Assembly: GCF_031501865.1 (NCBI RefSeq)
Contig: NZ_JARRCW010000001.1
Span: forward strand, 2,067,001-2,131,000
Length of the DNA: 64,000 nt
Source: Pseudovibrio sp. M1P-2-3
GTDB taxonomy: Bacteria > Pseudomonadota > Alphaproteobacteria > Rhizobiales > Stappiaceae
Reading direction: 5' to 3'
Numbering within the stretch: the stretch's first letter is position 1; the number at the start of each line of letters is the position of its first letter. Below, in pieces: positions 38,401 through 50,400 of the stretch. The notes under the pieces are model-generated. The model was not told where the DNA came from and made no database searches. It worked only from the letters and a program-made list of their open reading frames with translations. Made by a program: the position numbers and the translations under genes.

Positions 38401-41400
38401 ATCGAGCCACTTTCGCTCAAGGTCCCTTCCGGTGAGGTAATCGTGGCTTGATAGGTTATGGGACCTTCGACCCTGCCTTCTTTCGAGCTTTCCGTCGAGA
38501 AGTCCATAGGGAATCTTAGGGCCAAGCTCGAGGCTTCATTGGCAGAGCCGGTCCAGGTCAGTGCGTCCACATCCAAAGTGCCGCCGTTGGCGGTAGTGCC
38601 ATCGGGCAGCCGGTCAAAGGTGAGCGTGACTGTGTTTGGTGTGTCTCCCGTGCCTTCCGACAGGTCCTGATCGGTGATCGCCGCCGAAATCTGCAGATCA
38701 ACGGTGGTGCCCATCTCCTTGCTGTCATCTTGGTCCTCAATACCGGACACAGCCGCTGCGGTAAGGCTTACATCGGCTTCCGGGCTGACAACGATCTGGA
38801 AGCTCTGGGTGTCGGTGCCGCCTTCATCGCTCTGGGCGGTGAAGGTGCCGGTGATGTCATTGGTGGTGGCAAAATCCTGCGGCAGCCGCAAGATCAAGCT
38901 TCCCAGGCCCGTGGCCGGACCGGAATAGGAAAGGACGTAGGTCGACCCACTTTGGGTGGCCGGTGTGAATGTTACGCCGTTGTCGGCAGACAGCTCTGCC
39001 CCTTCCGGCAGGTTGTCAAAATTCAGATCGATGGTGGTCAGATCCTCCGAACCATCTCTGTCGGTGGATTCCGCTGTGAGGTATTGTGCCAACCTCACAT
39101 TCAGAACTGCATCGGTTTCACTGAGCTCAATCAGGTTGGTTTGGCCTTCACTGATTACCTCAGGGGTGAAGCCAACTAGGACATCACCACTGACGTCCAA
39201 GGTTATCGATCCCTGCGCCGTGATTGCCCCCTCGACCGAGGCCAGGGTCGCCGTATAGGTGATCGGTCCTTCCACCACGCCATGGGTGGAGCTTTGCGTC
39301 GCAAAATCCGGTCGGAACGTCAGCGCCAGAGCGGAGGCCTCATTGGTCGAGCCGGTCCAGGTGAGCGTCTCTACATCCAAAGTGCCAACATTGGCAGTGG
39401 TACCGCCCGGTACGCGGTCAAAAGTGAGGGTCACCGTATCAGGGGTATCCCCCGCTCCCTCCGACAGGTCCTGGTCGGTGATTATCGCAGACAATTGAAG
39501 ATCAACAATAGCACCAGATCCGGATTGATCCTCAACACCGGACACATCCGTTGCCGTGAGACTTAGATCTTGTATCGGGTCAATCCGAATGGAACCGCTG
39601 TCCGTGACTGTACCTTCCGGGCTTTGCAAGGTGGCTGTATATGAAATGGGCCCGCTAACCTCAACCAACACACTTTGATACAGCTGGACATTATCAACAA
39701 ACGCAGTTTCTGTATTGGGGCTCCCGTCTTGCAAGACAACGAAGGAAAGCGGTACAACTTCGCCAGTCCCTGTGACCGTAAACTCTACGCTCTGCCACTC
39801 GGATCCTTCAATTTCAATTGGATCCAGTTTCTTATTATCCCAGATAATAGCAAGCTCGTCGATCCCGTCCCCACGGGTGGAGACATCAAACTTCAGCGTG
39901 TACTGAACACCCAGTTCAGTGCTGATTTCCTGCGTGACAATTGAGGCAAAGCCGCCGTCACTTTCCAGCCCAAGGTATTGATCACCTTGTGATCCGGGTT
40001 GCCTAAAGGTATGATCATGGATGTTGATCACCCCGGCCGACCATCCCGGCACACTGCCATCTTGTATAAACTGCGTACGATCGCCAGCTGGAACGTCAGG
40101 GTTTTCAAAGGACCCGTTGACGATCAGGTTAGGCCCATCTTCACTCACAAACCCTTGTGTTGCATAATCCTGCGGGAAGCTTAAGGTCAGGCTTGAGGCC
40201 TCATGGGCCGAGCCGGTCCAGGTGCGCGCGTCCACATCCAAAGTGCCGCCGTTGGCGGTGGTGCCATCGGGTAGCCGGTCAAAGGTGAGCGTTACTGTAT
40301 TTAGTGTGTCTCCCGTGCCTTCCGACAGATCCAGATCGGTGATCGCCGCAGACAACTGCAGATCAATGGTGGCTCCTCCTTCGTTACTATCATCTTGGTC
40401 CTCAATGCCGGACACATCAGCGGCGGTGAGGATCAAATCCTGTTCGTGCTGCACGGTGATGACAAACGGGATCTGGTCGCTGCCACTTTCATCACTAGTG
40501 GCGCTGAAGGTACCGTTGAGATTACCGGACGGATTGGTGGTGGAATAGTCGGCTGGCAAAGCAACCACCAGTTCGGCCAGAGTGCTAGCCGCACCGGAAT
40601 AGGTGAGGGTGCCGTTGACAATACCGGCCTCACTATAGATTTCACCCCCGTCAGTACTGAATAAGGTTCCCTCCGGCACACCGGACAAGGTGAAGGCAAT
40701 GGTCTCCAAGGATTCCGAACCATCCAGATCGGTGGCCTGCGCCGTAAAGTAATCTTCCAACCTGATTTCCAGAGGAGCTCTGCCACTGCCGGTCTCATCC
40801 AAGGCAATGGTGGCAATCTCGCCAGAGCTGTCCACCACATCGGTGACACCCACCTCAACATCACCGGTAGCATGGAGCCTGAGCGTATAGGCATTCGCAG
40901 GGCTTGTTCCCTCATTGGAGGTGGCAGTTATTGTTCCCCCAAGTATCGTCTGCGGGTTGGTGGTAGAGTAGTCTGCCGGCAGCGTCAAAGTGAGGCTTGT
41001 CACTTCTGCCGGTGTGCCTGTCCAGCTAAATAATCCATTTGCATCAATAGAGCCGCTGGAGGCAGTGGCTCCCGGGGGCACGTTCCCCAAGGTAATTGTA
41101 AAGCTCTCCATAACCTCCGATCCATCCCTGTCAACGACAAAGTGGCGGGCGTACTCGGAAAAGTGGATCACTACCGGGCTATCAGTCTCGGATCCAAGGA
41201 TATAGTTCCCTGCAAATTCGAAGATATCTACACTTGGCTCAATGGTGATCTTGCCGTTGTCGGACAACGATCCTTCTGATGAGGTAATCGTGGCCGTATA
41301 GGTGATTGGTCCTTCGACTCTGCCTTCTTTCGAGCTTTCCGTCGAGAAGTCCATAGGAAATCTTAGCGCCAGGCTAGAAGCCTCATGGGTCGAGCCGGTC

Positions 41401-44400
41401 CAGGTGCGCGCGTCCACATCCAAAGTGCCGCCGTTGGCGGTGGTGCCATCGGGCAGCCGGTCAAAGGTGAGCGTTACTGTATTTGGTGTGTCTCCCGTGC
41501 CTTCCGACAGATCCTGATCGGTGATCGCTGCCGAGATCTGCAAGTCAACGGTGGCACCTCCTGCCTTGCTGTCATCTTGGTCCTCAATACCGGACACATC
41601 CGCTGCGCTCAGGCTCACATCGGCTTCAGGAGTGACAACGATCTGGAAGCTCTGGGTGTCGGTGCCGCCTTCATCGCTCTGGGCGGTGAAGGTGCCGGTG
41701 ATGTCATTGGTGGTGGCAAAGTCCTGCGGCAGCCGCAAGATCAAGCTGCTCAAGGAGGAGGCCGCTCCGGAGTAGGTGAGGGTGTAGGTAGACCCACTTT
41801 GAGTGGCTGTCGTAAATGTTTCGCCGTTATCGTCCGACAGCTGCGCGCCTTCGGGCACGCCGTCAAGTCTCAGCTCGATGGTGGTCAACGCCTCGGACAG
41901 ATCAACGTCGCTCACTTGCGCCGTGAGGTATTGATCAAGAGCAACATCCAGAACCGCATCGGTTTCACTGAGCTCAATCAGATTGGTCTGACCGTCAACG
42001 ACCACCTCAGGGGTGAAGCCAACCTGCACATCGCCGCTGGCATCCAGGGTGATCGATCCCTGCGCGGTGGTTGCCCCCTCGCTCGAGGCCAGGGTCGCCG
42101 TATAGGTGATCGGCCCTTCCACCCCGCCAGGGGCGGAGCTTTGCGTCGAGAAGTCGGCCGGGAAGCTTAAGGTCAGGCTAGAAGCCTCATGGGTCGAGCC
42201 GGTCCAGGTGCGCGCGTCCACATCCAAAGTGCCGCCGTTTGCGGTGGTGCCATCGGGCAGCCGGTCAAAGGTGAGTGTTACTGTATTTGGTGTGTCTCCC
42301 GTGCCTTCCGACAGGTCCTGATCGGTGATCGCTGCCGAGATCTGCAAGTCAACGGTGGCACCTCCTGCCTTGCTGTCATCTTGGTCCTCAATACCGGACA
42401 CATCCGCTGCGCTCAGGCTCACATCGGCTTCAGGAGTGACAACGATCTGGAAGCTCTGGGTGTCGGTGCCGCCTTCATCGCTCTGGGCGGTGAAGGTGCC
42501 GGTGATGTCATTGGTGGTGGCAAAGTCCTGCGGCAGCCGCAAGATCAAGCTGCTCAAGGAGGAGGCCGCTCCGGAGTAGGTGAGGGTGTAGGTAGACCCA
42601 CTTTGAGTGGCTGTCGTAAATGTTTCGCCGTTATCGTCCGACAGCTGCGCGCCTTCGGGCACGCCGTCAAGTCTCAGCTCGATGGTGGTCAACGCCTCGG
42701 ACAGATCAACGTCGCTCACTTGCGCCGTGAGGTATTGATCAAGAGCAACATCCAAAACCGCATCGGTTTCACTGAGCTCAATCAGATTGGTCTGACCGTC
42801 AACGACCACCTCAGGGGTGAAGCCAACCTGCACATCGCCGCTGGCATCCAGGGTGATCGATCCCTGCGCGGTGGTTGCCCCCTCGCTCGAGGCCAGGGTC
42901 GCCGTATAGGTGATCGGCCCTTCCACCCCGCCAGGGGCGGAGCTTTGCGTCGAGAAGTCGGCCGGGAAGCTTAAGGTCAGGCTTGAGGCCTCATGGGCCG
43001 AGCCGGTCCAGGTGCGCGCGTCCACATCCAAAGTGCCGCCGTTGGCGGTGGTGCCATCGGGCAGCCGGTCAAAGGTGAGTGTTACTGTATTTGGTGTGTC
43101 TCCCGTGCCTTCCGACAGGTCCTGATCGGTGATCGCCGCCGAGATCTGCAGATCAACGGTGGCGCCGGAGCCGGATTGGTCCTCAATACCGGACACATCC
43201 GCTGCGCTCAGGCTCACATCGGCTTCAGGAGTGACAACGATCTGGAAGCTCTGGGTGTCGGTGCCGCCTTCATCGCTCTGGGCGGTGAAGGTGCCGGTGA
43301 TGTCATTGGTGGTGGCAAAGTCCTGCGGCAGCCGCAAGATCAAGCTGCTCAAGGAGGAGGCCGCTCCGGAGTAGGTGAGGGTGTAGGTAGACCCACTTTG
43401 AGTGGCTGCCGTAAATGTTTCGCCGTTATCGTCCGACAGCTGCGCGCCTTCGGGCACGCCGTCAAGTCTCAGCTCGATGGTGGTCAACGCCTCGGACAGA
43501 TCAACGTCGCTCACTTGCGCCGTGAGGTATTGATCAAGAGCAACATCCAAAACCGCATCGGTTTCACTGAGCTCAATCAGATTGGTCTGACCGTCAACGA
43601 CCACCTCAGGGGTGAAGCCAACCTGCACATCGCCGCTGGCATCCAGGGTGATCGATCCCTGCGCGGTGGTTGCCCCCTCGCTCGAGGCCAGGGTCGCCGT
43701 ATAGGTGATCGGCCCTTCCACCCCGCCAGGGGCGGAGCTTTGCGTCGAGAAGTCGGCCGGGAAGCTTAAGGTCAGGCTAGAAGCCTCATGGGCCGAGCCG
43801 GTCCAGGTGCGCGCGTCCACATCCAAAGTGCCGCCGTTGGCGGTGGTGCCATCGGGCAGCCGGTCAAAGGTGAGTGTTACTGTATTTGGTGTGTCTCCCG
43901 TGCCTTCCGACAGGTCCTGATCGGTGATCGCCGCCGAGATCTGCAGATCAACGGTGGCGCCGGAGCCGGATTGGTCCTCAATACCGGACACATCCGCTGC
44001 GCTCAGGCTCACATCGGCTTCAGGAGTGACAACGATCTGGAAGCTCTGGGTGTCGGTGCCGCCTTCATCGCTCTGGGCGGTGAAGGTGCCGGTGATGTCA
44101 TTGGTGGTGGCAAAGTCCTGCGGCAGTCGCAAGATCAAGCTGCTCAAGGAGGAGGCCGCTCCGGAGTAGGTGAGGGTGTAGGTAGACCCACTTTGAGTGG
44201 CTGCCGTAAATGTTTCGCCGTTATCGTCCGACAGCTGCGCGCCTTCGGGCACGCCGTCAAGTCTCAGCTCGATGGTGGTCAACGCCTCGGACAGATCAAC
44301 GTCGCTCACTTGCGCCGTGAGGTATTGATCAAGAGCAACATCCAGAACCGCATCGGTTTCACTGAGCTCAATCAGATTGGTCTGACCGTCAACGACCACC

Positions 44401-47400
44401 TCAGGGGTGAAGCCAACCTGCACATCGCCGCTGGCATCCAGGGTGATCGATCCCTGCGCGGTGGTTGCCCCCTCGCTCGAGGCCAGGGTCGCCGTATAGG
44501 TGATCGGCCCTTCCACCCCGCCAGGGGCGGAGCTTTGCGTCGAGAAGTCGGCCGGGAAGCTTAAGGTCAGGCTTGAGGCCTCATGGGCCGAGCCGGTCCA
44601 GGTGCGCGCGTCCACATCCAAAGTGCCGCCGTTGGCGGTGGTGCCATCGGGCAGCCGGTCAAAGGTGAGTGTTACTGTATTTGGTGTGTCTCCCGTGCCT
44701 TCCGACAGGTCCTGATCGGTGATCGCCGCCGAGATCTGCAGATCAACGGTGGCGCCGGAGCCGGATTGGTCCTCAATACCGGACACATCCGCTGCGCTCA
44801 GGCTCACATCGGCTTCAGGAGTGACAACGATCTGGAAGCTCTGGGTGTCGGTGCCGCCTTCATCGCTCTGGGCGGTGAAGGTGCCGGTGATGTCATTGGT
44901 GGTGGCAAAGTCCTGCGGCAGCCGCAAGATCAAGCTGCTCAAGGTGGAGGCCGCTCCGGAGTAGGTGAGGGTGTAGGTAGACCCACTTTGAGTGGCTGCC
45001 GTAAATGTTTCGCCGTTATCGTCCGACAGCTGCGCGCCTTCGGGCACGCCGTCAAGTCTCAGCTCGATGGTGGTCAACGCCTCGGACAGATCAACGTCGC
45101 TCACTTGCGCCGTGAGGTATTGATCAAGAGCAACATCCAAAACCGCATCGGTTTCACTGAGCTCAATCAGATTGGTCTGACCGTCAACGACCACCTCAGG
45201 GGTGAAGCCAACCTGCACATCGCCGCTGGCATCCAGGGTGATCGATCCCTGCGCGGTGGTTGCCCCCTCGCTCGAGGCCAGGGTCGCCGTATAGGTGATC
45301 GGCCCTTCCACCCCGCCAGGGGCGGAGCTTTGCGTCGAGAAGTCGGCCGGGAAGCTTAAGGTCAGGCTTGAGGCCTCATGGGCCGAGCCGGTCCAAGTGC
45401 GCGCGTCCACATCCAAAGTGCCGCCGTTGGCGGTGGTGCCATCGGGCAGCCGGTCAAAGGTGAGTGTTACTGTATTTGGTGTGTCTCCCGTGCCTTCCGA
45501 CAGGTCCTGATCGGTGATCGCCGCCGAGATCTGCAGATCAACGGTGGCGCCGGAGCCGGATTGGTCCTCAATACCGGACACATCCGCTGCGCTCAGGCTC
45601 ACATCGGCTTCAGGAGTGACAACGATCTGGAAGCTCTGGGTGTCGGTGCCGCCTTCATCGCTCTGGGCGGTGAAGGTGCCGGTGATGTCATTGGTGGTGG
45701 CAAAGTCCTGCGGCAGCCGCAAGATCAAGCTGCTCAAGGAGGAGGCCGCTCCGGAGTAGGTGAGGGTGTAGGTAGACCCACTTTGAGTGGCTGTCGTAAA
45801 TGTTTCGCCGTTATCGTCCGACAGCTGCGCGCCTTCGGGCACGCCGTCAAGTCTCAGCTCGATGGTGGTCAACGCCTCGGACAGATCAACGTCGCTCACT
45901 TGCGCCGTGAGGTATTGATCAAGAGCAACATCCAAAACCGCATCGGTTTCACTGAGCTCAATCAGATTGGTCTGACCGTCAACGACCACCTCAGGGGTGA
46001 AGCCAACCTGCACATCGCCGCTGGCATCCAGGGTGATCGATCCCTGCGCCGAGGTTGCCCCCTCGCTCGAGGCCAGGGTCGCCGTATAGGTGATCGGCCC
46101 TTCCACCCCGCCAGGGGCGGAGCTTTGCGTCGAGAAGTCGGCCGGGAAGCTTAAGGTCAGGCTTGAGGCCTCATGGGCCGAGCCGGTCCAGGTGCGCGCG
46201 TCCACATCCAAAGTGCCGCCGTTTGCGGTGGTGCCATCGGGCAGCCGGTCAAAGGTGAGCGTTACTGTATTTGGTGTGTCTCCCGTGCCTTCCGACAGGT
46301 CCTGATCGGTGATCGCCGCCGAGATCTGCAGATCAACGGTGGCGCCGGAGCCGGATTGGTCCTCAATACCGGACACATCCGCTGCGCTCAGGCTCACATC
46401 GGCTTCAGGAGTGACAACGATCTGGAAGCTCTGGGTGTCGGTGCCGCCTTCATCGCTCTGGGCGGTGAAGGTGCCGGTGATGTCATTGGTGGTGGCAAAG
46501 TCCTGCGGCAGCCGCAAGATCAAGCTGCTCAAGGTGGAGGCCGCTCCGGAGTAGGTGAGGGTGTAGGTAGACCCACTTTGAGTGGCTGCCGTAAATGTTT
46601 CGCCGTTATCGTCCGACAGCTGCGCGCCTTCGGGCACGCCGTCAAGTCTCAGCTCGATGGTGGTCAACGCCTCGGACAGATCAACGTCGCTCACTTGCGC
46701 CGTGAGGTATTGATCAAGAGCAACATCCAAAACCGCATCGGTTTCACTGAGCTCAATCAGATTGGTCTGACCGTCAACGACCACCTCAGGGGTGAAGCCA
46801 ACCTGCACATCGCCGCTGGCATCCAGGGTGATCGATCCCTGCGCGGTGGTTGCCCCCTCGCTCGAGGCCAGGGTCGCCGTATAGGTGATCGGCCCTTCCA
46901 CCCCGCCAGGGGCGGAGCTTTGCGTCGAGAAGTCGGCCGGGAAGCTTAAGGTCAGGCTTGAGGCCTCATGGGCCGAGCCGGTCCAGGTGCGCGCGTCCAC
47001 ATCCAAAGTGCCGCCGTTGGCGGTGGTGCCATCGGGCAGCCGGTCAAAGGTGAGCGTTACTGTATTTGGTGTGTCTCCCGTGCCTTCCGACAGGTCCTGA
47101 TCGGTGATCGCCGCCGAGATCTGCAGATCAACGGTGGCGCCGGAGCCGGATTGGTCCTCAATACCGGACACATCCGCTGCGCTCAGGCTCACATCGGTTT
47201 CAGGAGTGACAACGATCTGGAAGCTCTGGGTGTCGGTGCCGCCTTCATCGCTCTGGGCGGTGAAGGTGCCGGTGATGTCATTGGTGGTGGCAAAGTCCTG
47301 CGGCAGCCGCAAGATCAAGCTGCTCAAGGTGGAGGCCGCTCCGGAGTAGGTGAGGGTGTAGGTAGACCCACTTTGAGTGGCTGCCGTAAATGTTTCGCCG

Positions 47401-50400
47401 TTATCGTCCGACAGCTGCGCGCCTTCGGGCACGCCGTCAAGTCTCAGCTCGATGGTGGTCAACGCCTCGGACAGATCAACGTCGCTCACTTGCGCCGTGA
47501 GGTATTGATCAAGAGCAACATCCAAAACCGCATCGGTTTCACTGAGCTCAATCAGATTGGTCTGACCGTCAACGACCACCTCAGGGGTGAAGCCAACCTG
47601 CACATCGCCGCTGGCATCCAGGGTGATCGATCCCTGCGCGGTGGTTGCCCCCTCGCTCGAGGCCAGGGTCGCCGTATAGGTGATCGGCCCTTCCACCCCG
47701 CCAAGGGCGGAGCTTTGCGTCGAGAAGTCGGCCGGGAAGCTTAAGGTCAGGCTAGAAGCCTCATGGGCCGAGCCGGTCCAGGTGCGCGCGTCCACATCCA
47801 AAGTGCCGCCGTTGGCGGTGGTGCCATCGGGCAGCCGGTCAAAGGTGAGTGTTACTGTATTTGGTGTGTCTCCCGTGCCTTCCGACAGGTCCTGATCGGT
47901 GATCGCCGCCGAGATCTGCAGATCAACGGTGGCGCCGGAGCCGGATTGGTCCTCAATACCGGACACATCCGCTGCGCTCAGGCTCACATCGGCTTCTGGA
48001 GTGACAACGATCTGGAAGCTCTGGGTGTCGGTGCCGCCTTCATCGCTCTGGGCGGTGAAGGTGCCGGTGATGTCATTGGTGGTGGCAAAGTCCTGCGGCA
48101 GCCGCAAGATCAAGCTGCTCAAGGTGGAGGCCGCTCCGGAGTAGGTGAGGGTGTAGGTAGACCCACTTTGAGTGGCTGCCGTAAATGTTTCGCCGTTATC
48201 GTCCGACAGCTGCGCGCCTTCGGGCACGCCGTCAAGTCTCAGCTCGATGGTGGTCAACGCCTCGGACAGATCAACGTCGCTCACTTGCGCCGTGAGGTAT
48301 TGATCAAGAGCAACATCCAAAACCGCATCGGTTTCACTGAGCTCAATCAGATTGGTCTGACCGTCAACGACCACCTCAGGGGTGAAGCCAACCTGCACAT
48401 CGCCGCTGGCATCCAGGGTGATCGATCCCTGCGCCGAGGTTGCCCCCTCGCTCGAGGCCAGGGTCGCCGTATAGGTGATCGGCCCTTCCACCCCGCCAGG
48501 GGCGGAGCTTTGCGTCGAGAAGTCGGCCGGGAAGCTTAAGGTCAGGCTTGAGGCCTCATGGGCCGAGCCGGTCCAGGTGCGCGCGTCCACATCCAAAGTG
48601 CCGCCGTTGGCGGTGGTGCCATCGGGCAGCCGGTCAAAGGTGAGCGTTACTGTATTTGGTGTGTCTCCCGTGCCTTCCGACAGGTCCTGATCGGTGATCG
48701 CCGCCGAGATCTGCAGATCAACGGTGGCGCCGGAGCCGGATTGGTCCTCAATACCGGACACATCCGCTGCGCTCAGGCTCACATCGGCTTCAGGAGTGAC
48801 AACGATCTGGAAGCTCTGGGTGTCGGTGCCGCCTTCATCGCTCTGGGCGGTGAAGGTGCCGGTGATGTCATTGGTGGTGGCAAAGTCCTGCGGCAGCCGC
48901 AAGATCAAGCTGCTCAAGGAGGAGGCCGCTCCGGAGTAGGTGAGGGTACCATTGACAATGCTAGCCTCACTATAGCTCTCGCCCCCGTCAGTACTGAATA
49001 AGGTTCCCTCCGGCACACCAGACAAGGTGAAGGCAATGGTCTCCAGGGATTCCGAATTATCCAGATCGGTGACCTGCGCCGTAAAGTAATCCTCCAACCT
49101 GACTTCCAACGGTGCCGGACCATTACCTGTCTCGTTTAGGGCAATAGTGGCAATCTCGCCAGAACTGTCCACCGCATGGGTGACCCCCACGTCCAGATCC
49201 CCCTCATAGGCAACCTGCAAACGAACCGGTACCGCTTGTGACGTACCTTCATTAGAGATCGCCGACACAGTTCCATTCAGAACTTTCTCCGGATTCTGGG
49301 TAGAAAAATCTGTAGGTAGGGTAAGTACCAGTGCATCAAACTGCTCTTGAGTGCCAGTAAACGTAAAAGTCCCTTCCTCAAAGGTACCGTGGCTGGCGTT
49401 TGCGCCTTCAGGCATATTATTCAGAGTGAAAGTGATACTTTCAATGGCTTCTGAACCATCGCCGTCATTCTGATAAACGGTAATAAAACTGGATGGCGAC
49501 AGGCTTAAAGGAGCGTCCGTTTCTGTCCCAATCAGAGACTGCGCCTCAATGACTATGTCATGCTGGGGGGTAATCGAAATCGTACTGTCTTGTTGTGCAG
49601 TTCCCCCTTGCCCCGTTGCGATCAAACTTATCGAAAGTGGGGCCGCATGGTCTGCTGGAAGCTTGAGGATCAGAAATTGAGCCTCTTCCGGCCTCCCAAT
49701 CCAGACACTTTCATTCAACTCACCGGTGTTCACGGTCGACCCAACCGGGAGGCCTGCAAAATTAATCTGAACAGAAGAAGCATTTTCAATTGAGGTAATG
49801 GAAGAACCAATATCTAGAGTTATTCCACTTTTGCCCGGACCATCAGCATCTTCAGCAAATATATAATTTTGTGTTTGACCAATAGTGATCGATGGCAACG
49901 TGTAATTAAATGGACTTTCTTCATCATTTAGAGAGTCTTCTAAAGGTTCAATTGTATTAACTGGAAACTCTAGCTCAGTAGGATCTAGCAGAGGACTTAT
50001 TGGAAATGCAGGACTTATTTGTATTTCAATAGGTGAGAACGTTCCGCCGGAACTTTGTTGTTCCGGTTCATCTTTCGTTTGAATACTGCTAACAGTATTA
50101 TCTGGAGACAGATTTTCTTTCGTATCCTCAGAAATGGTCACAAAATTTAAAGGCTGATCCCCAATTGAGTATTCATAGTCGGCCTGAGTAGCGTTCTTAA
50201 TAATGAGAACAGTTCCATCAGGTTGCCGTAGTAATAAATCTTTACCAAGTGAAATGGCATCTCCGACGAATGCAGTTTGCGGAAAAGTGACTTTTCCTTC
50301 AACTGGTACTATTTCAACAGCCTCTTCAATTGGTAATACATACATATTCCCACTAGGAAATGTAATCTGCTTACCATTATTTTCAGATAGATTGCTGTCG

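Noticed and set aside
41400-48960. CRISPR-like array
   Set aside because: The repeats are 795 bp, contiguous and coding, with no short repeat-spacer pattern.
41385-49001. Repeated 258-261-residue plus-strand ORFs (MGRAGPGARVHIQ...) within the adhesin array
   Set aside because: They are antisense shadows of the GC-rich tandem repeats; they recur only because the repeats do, with no ribosome-binding sites and no family similarity.
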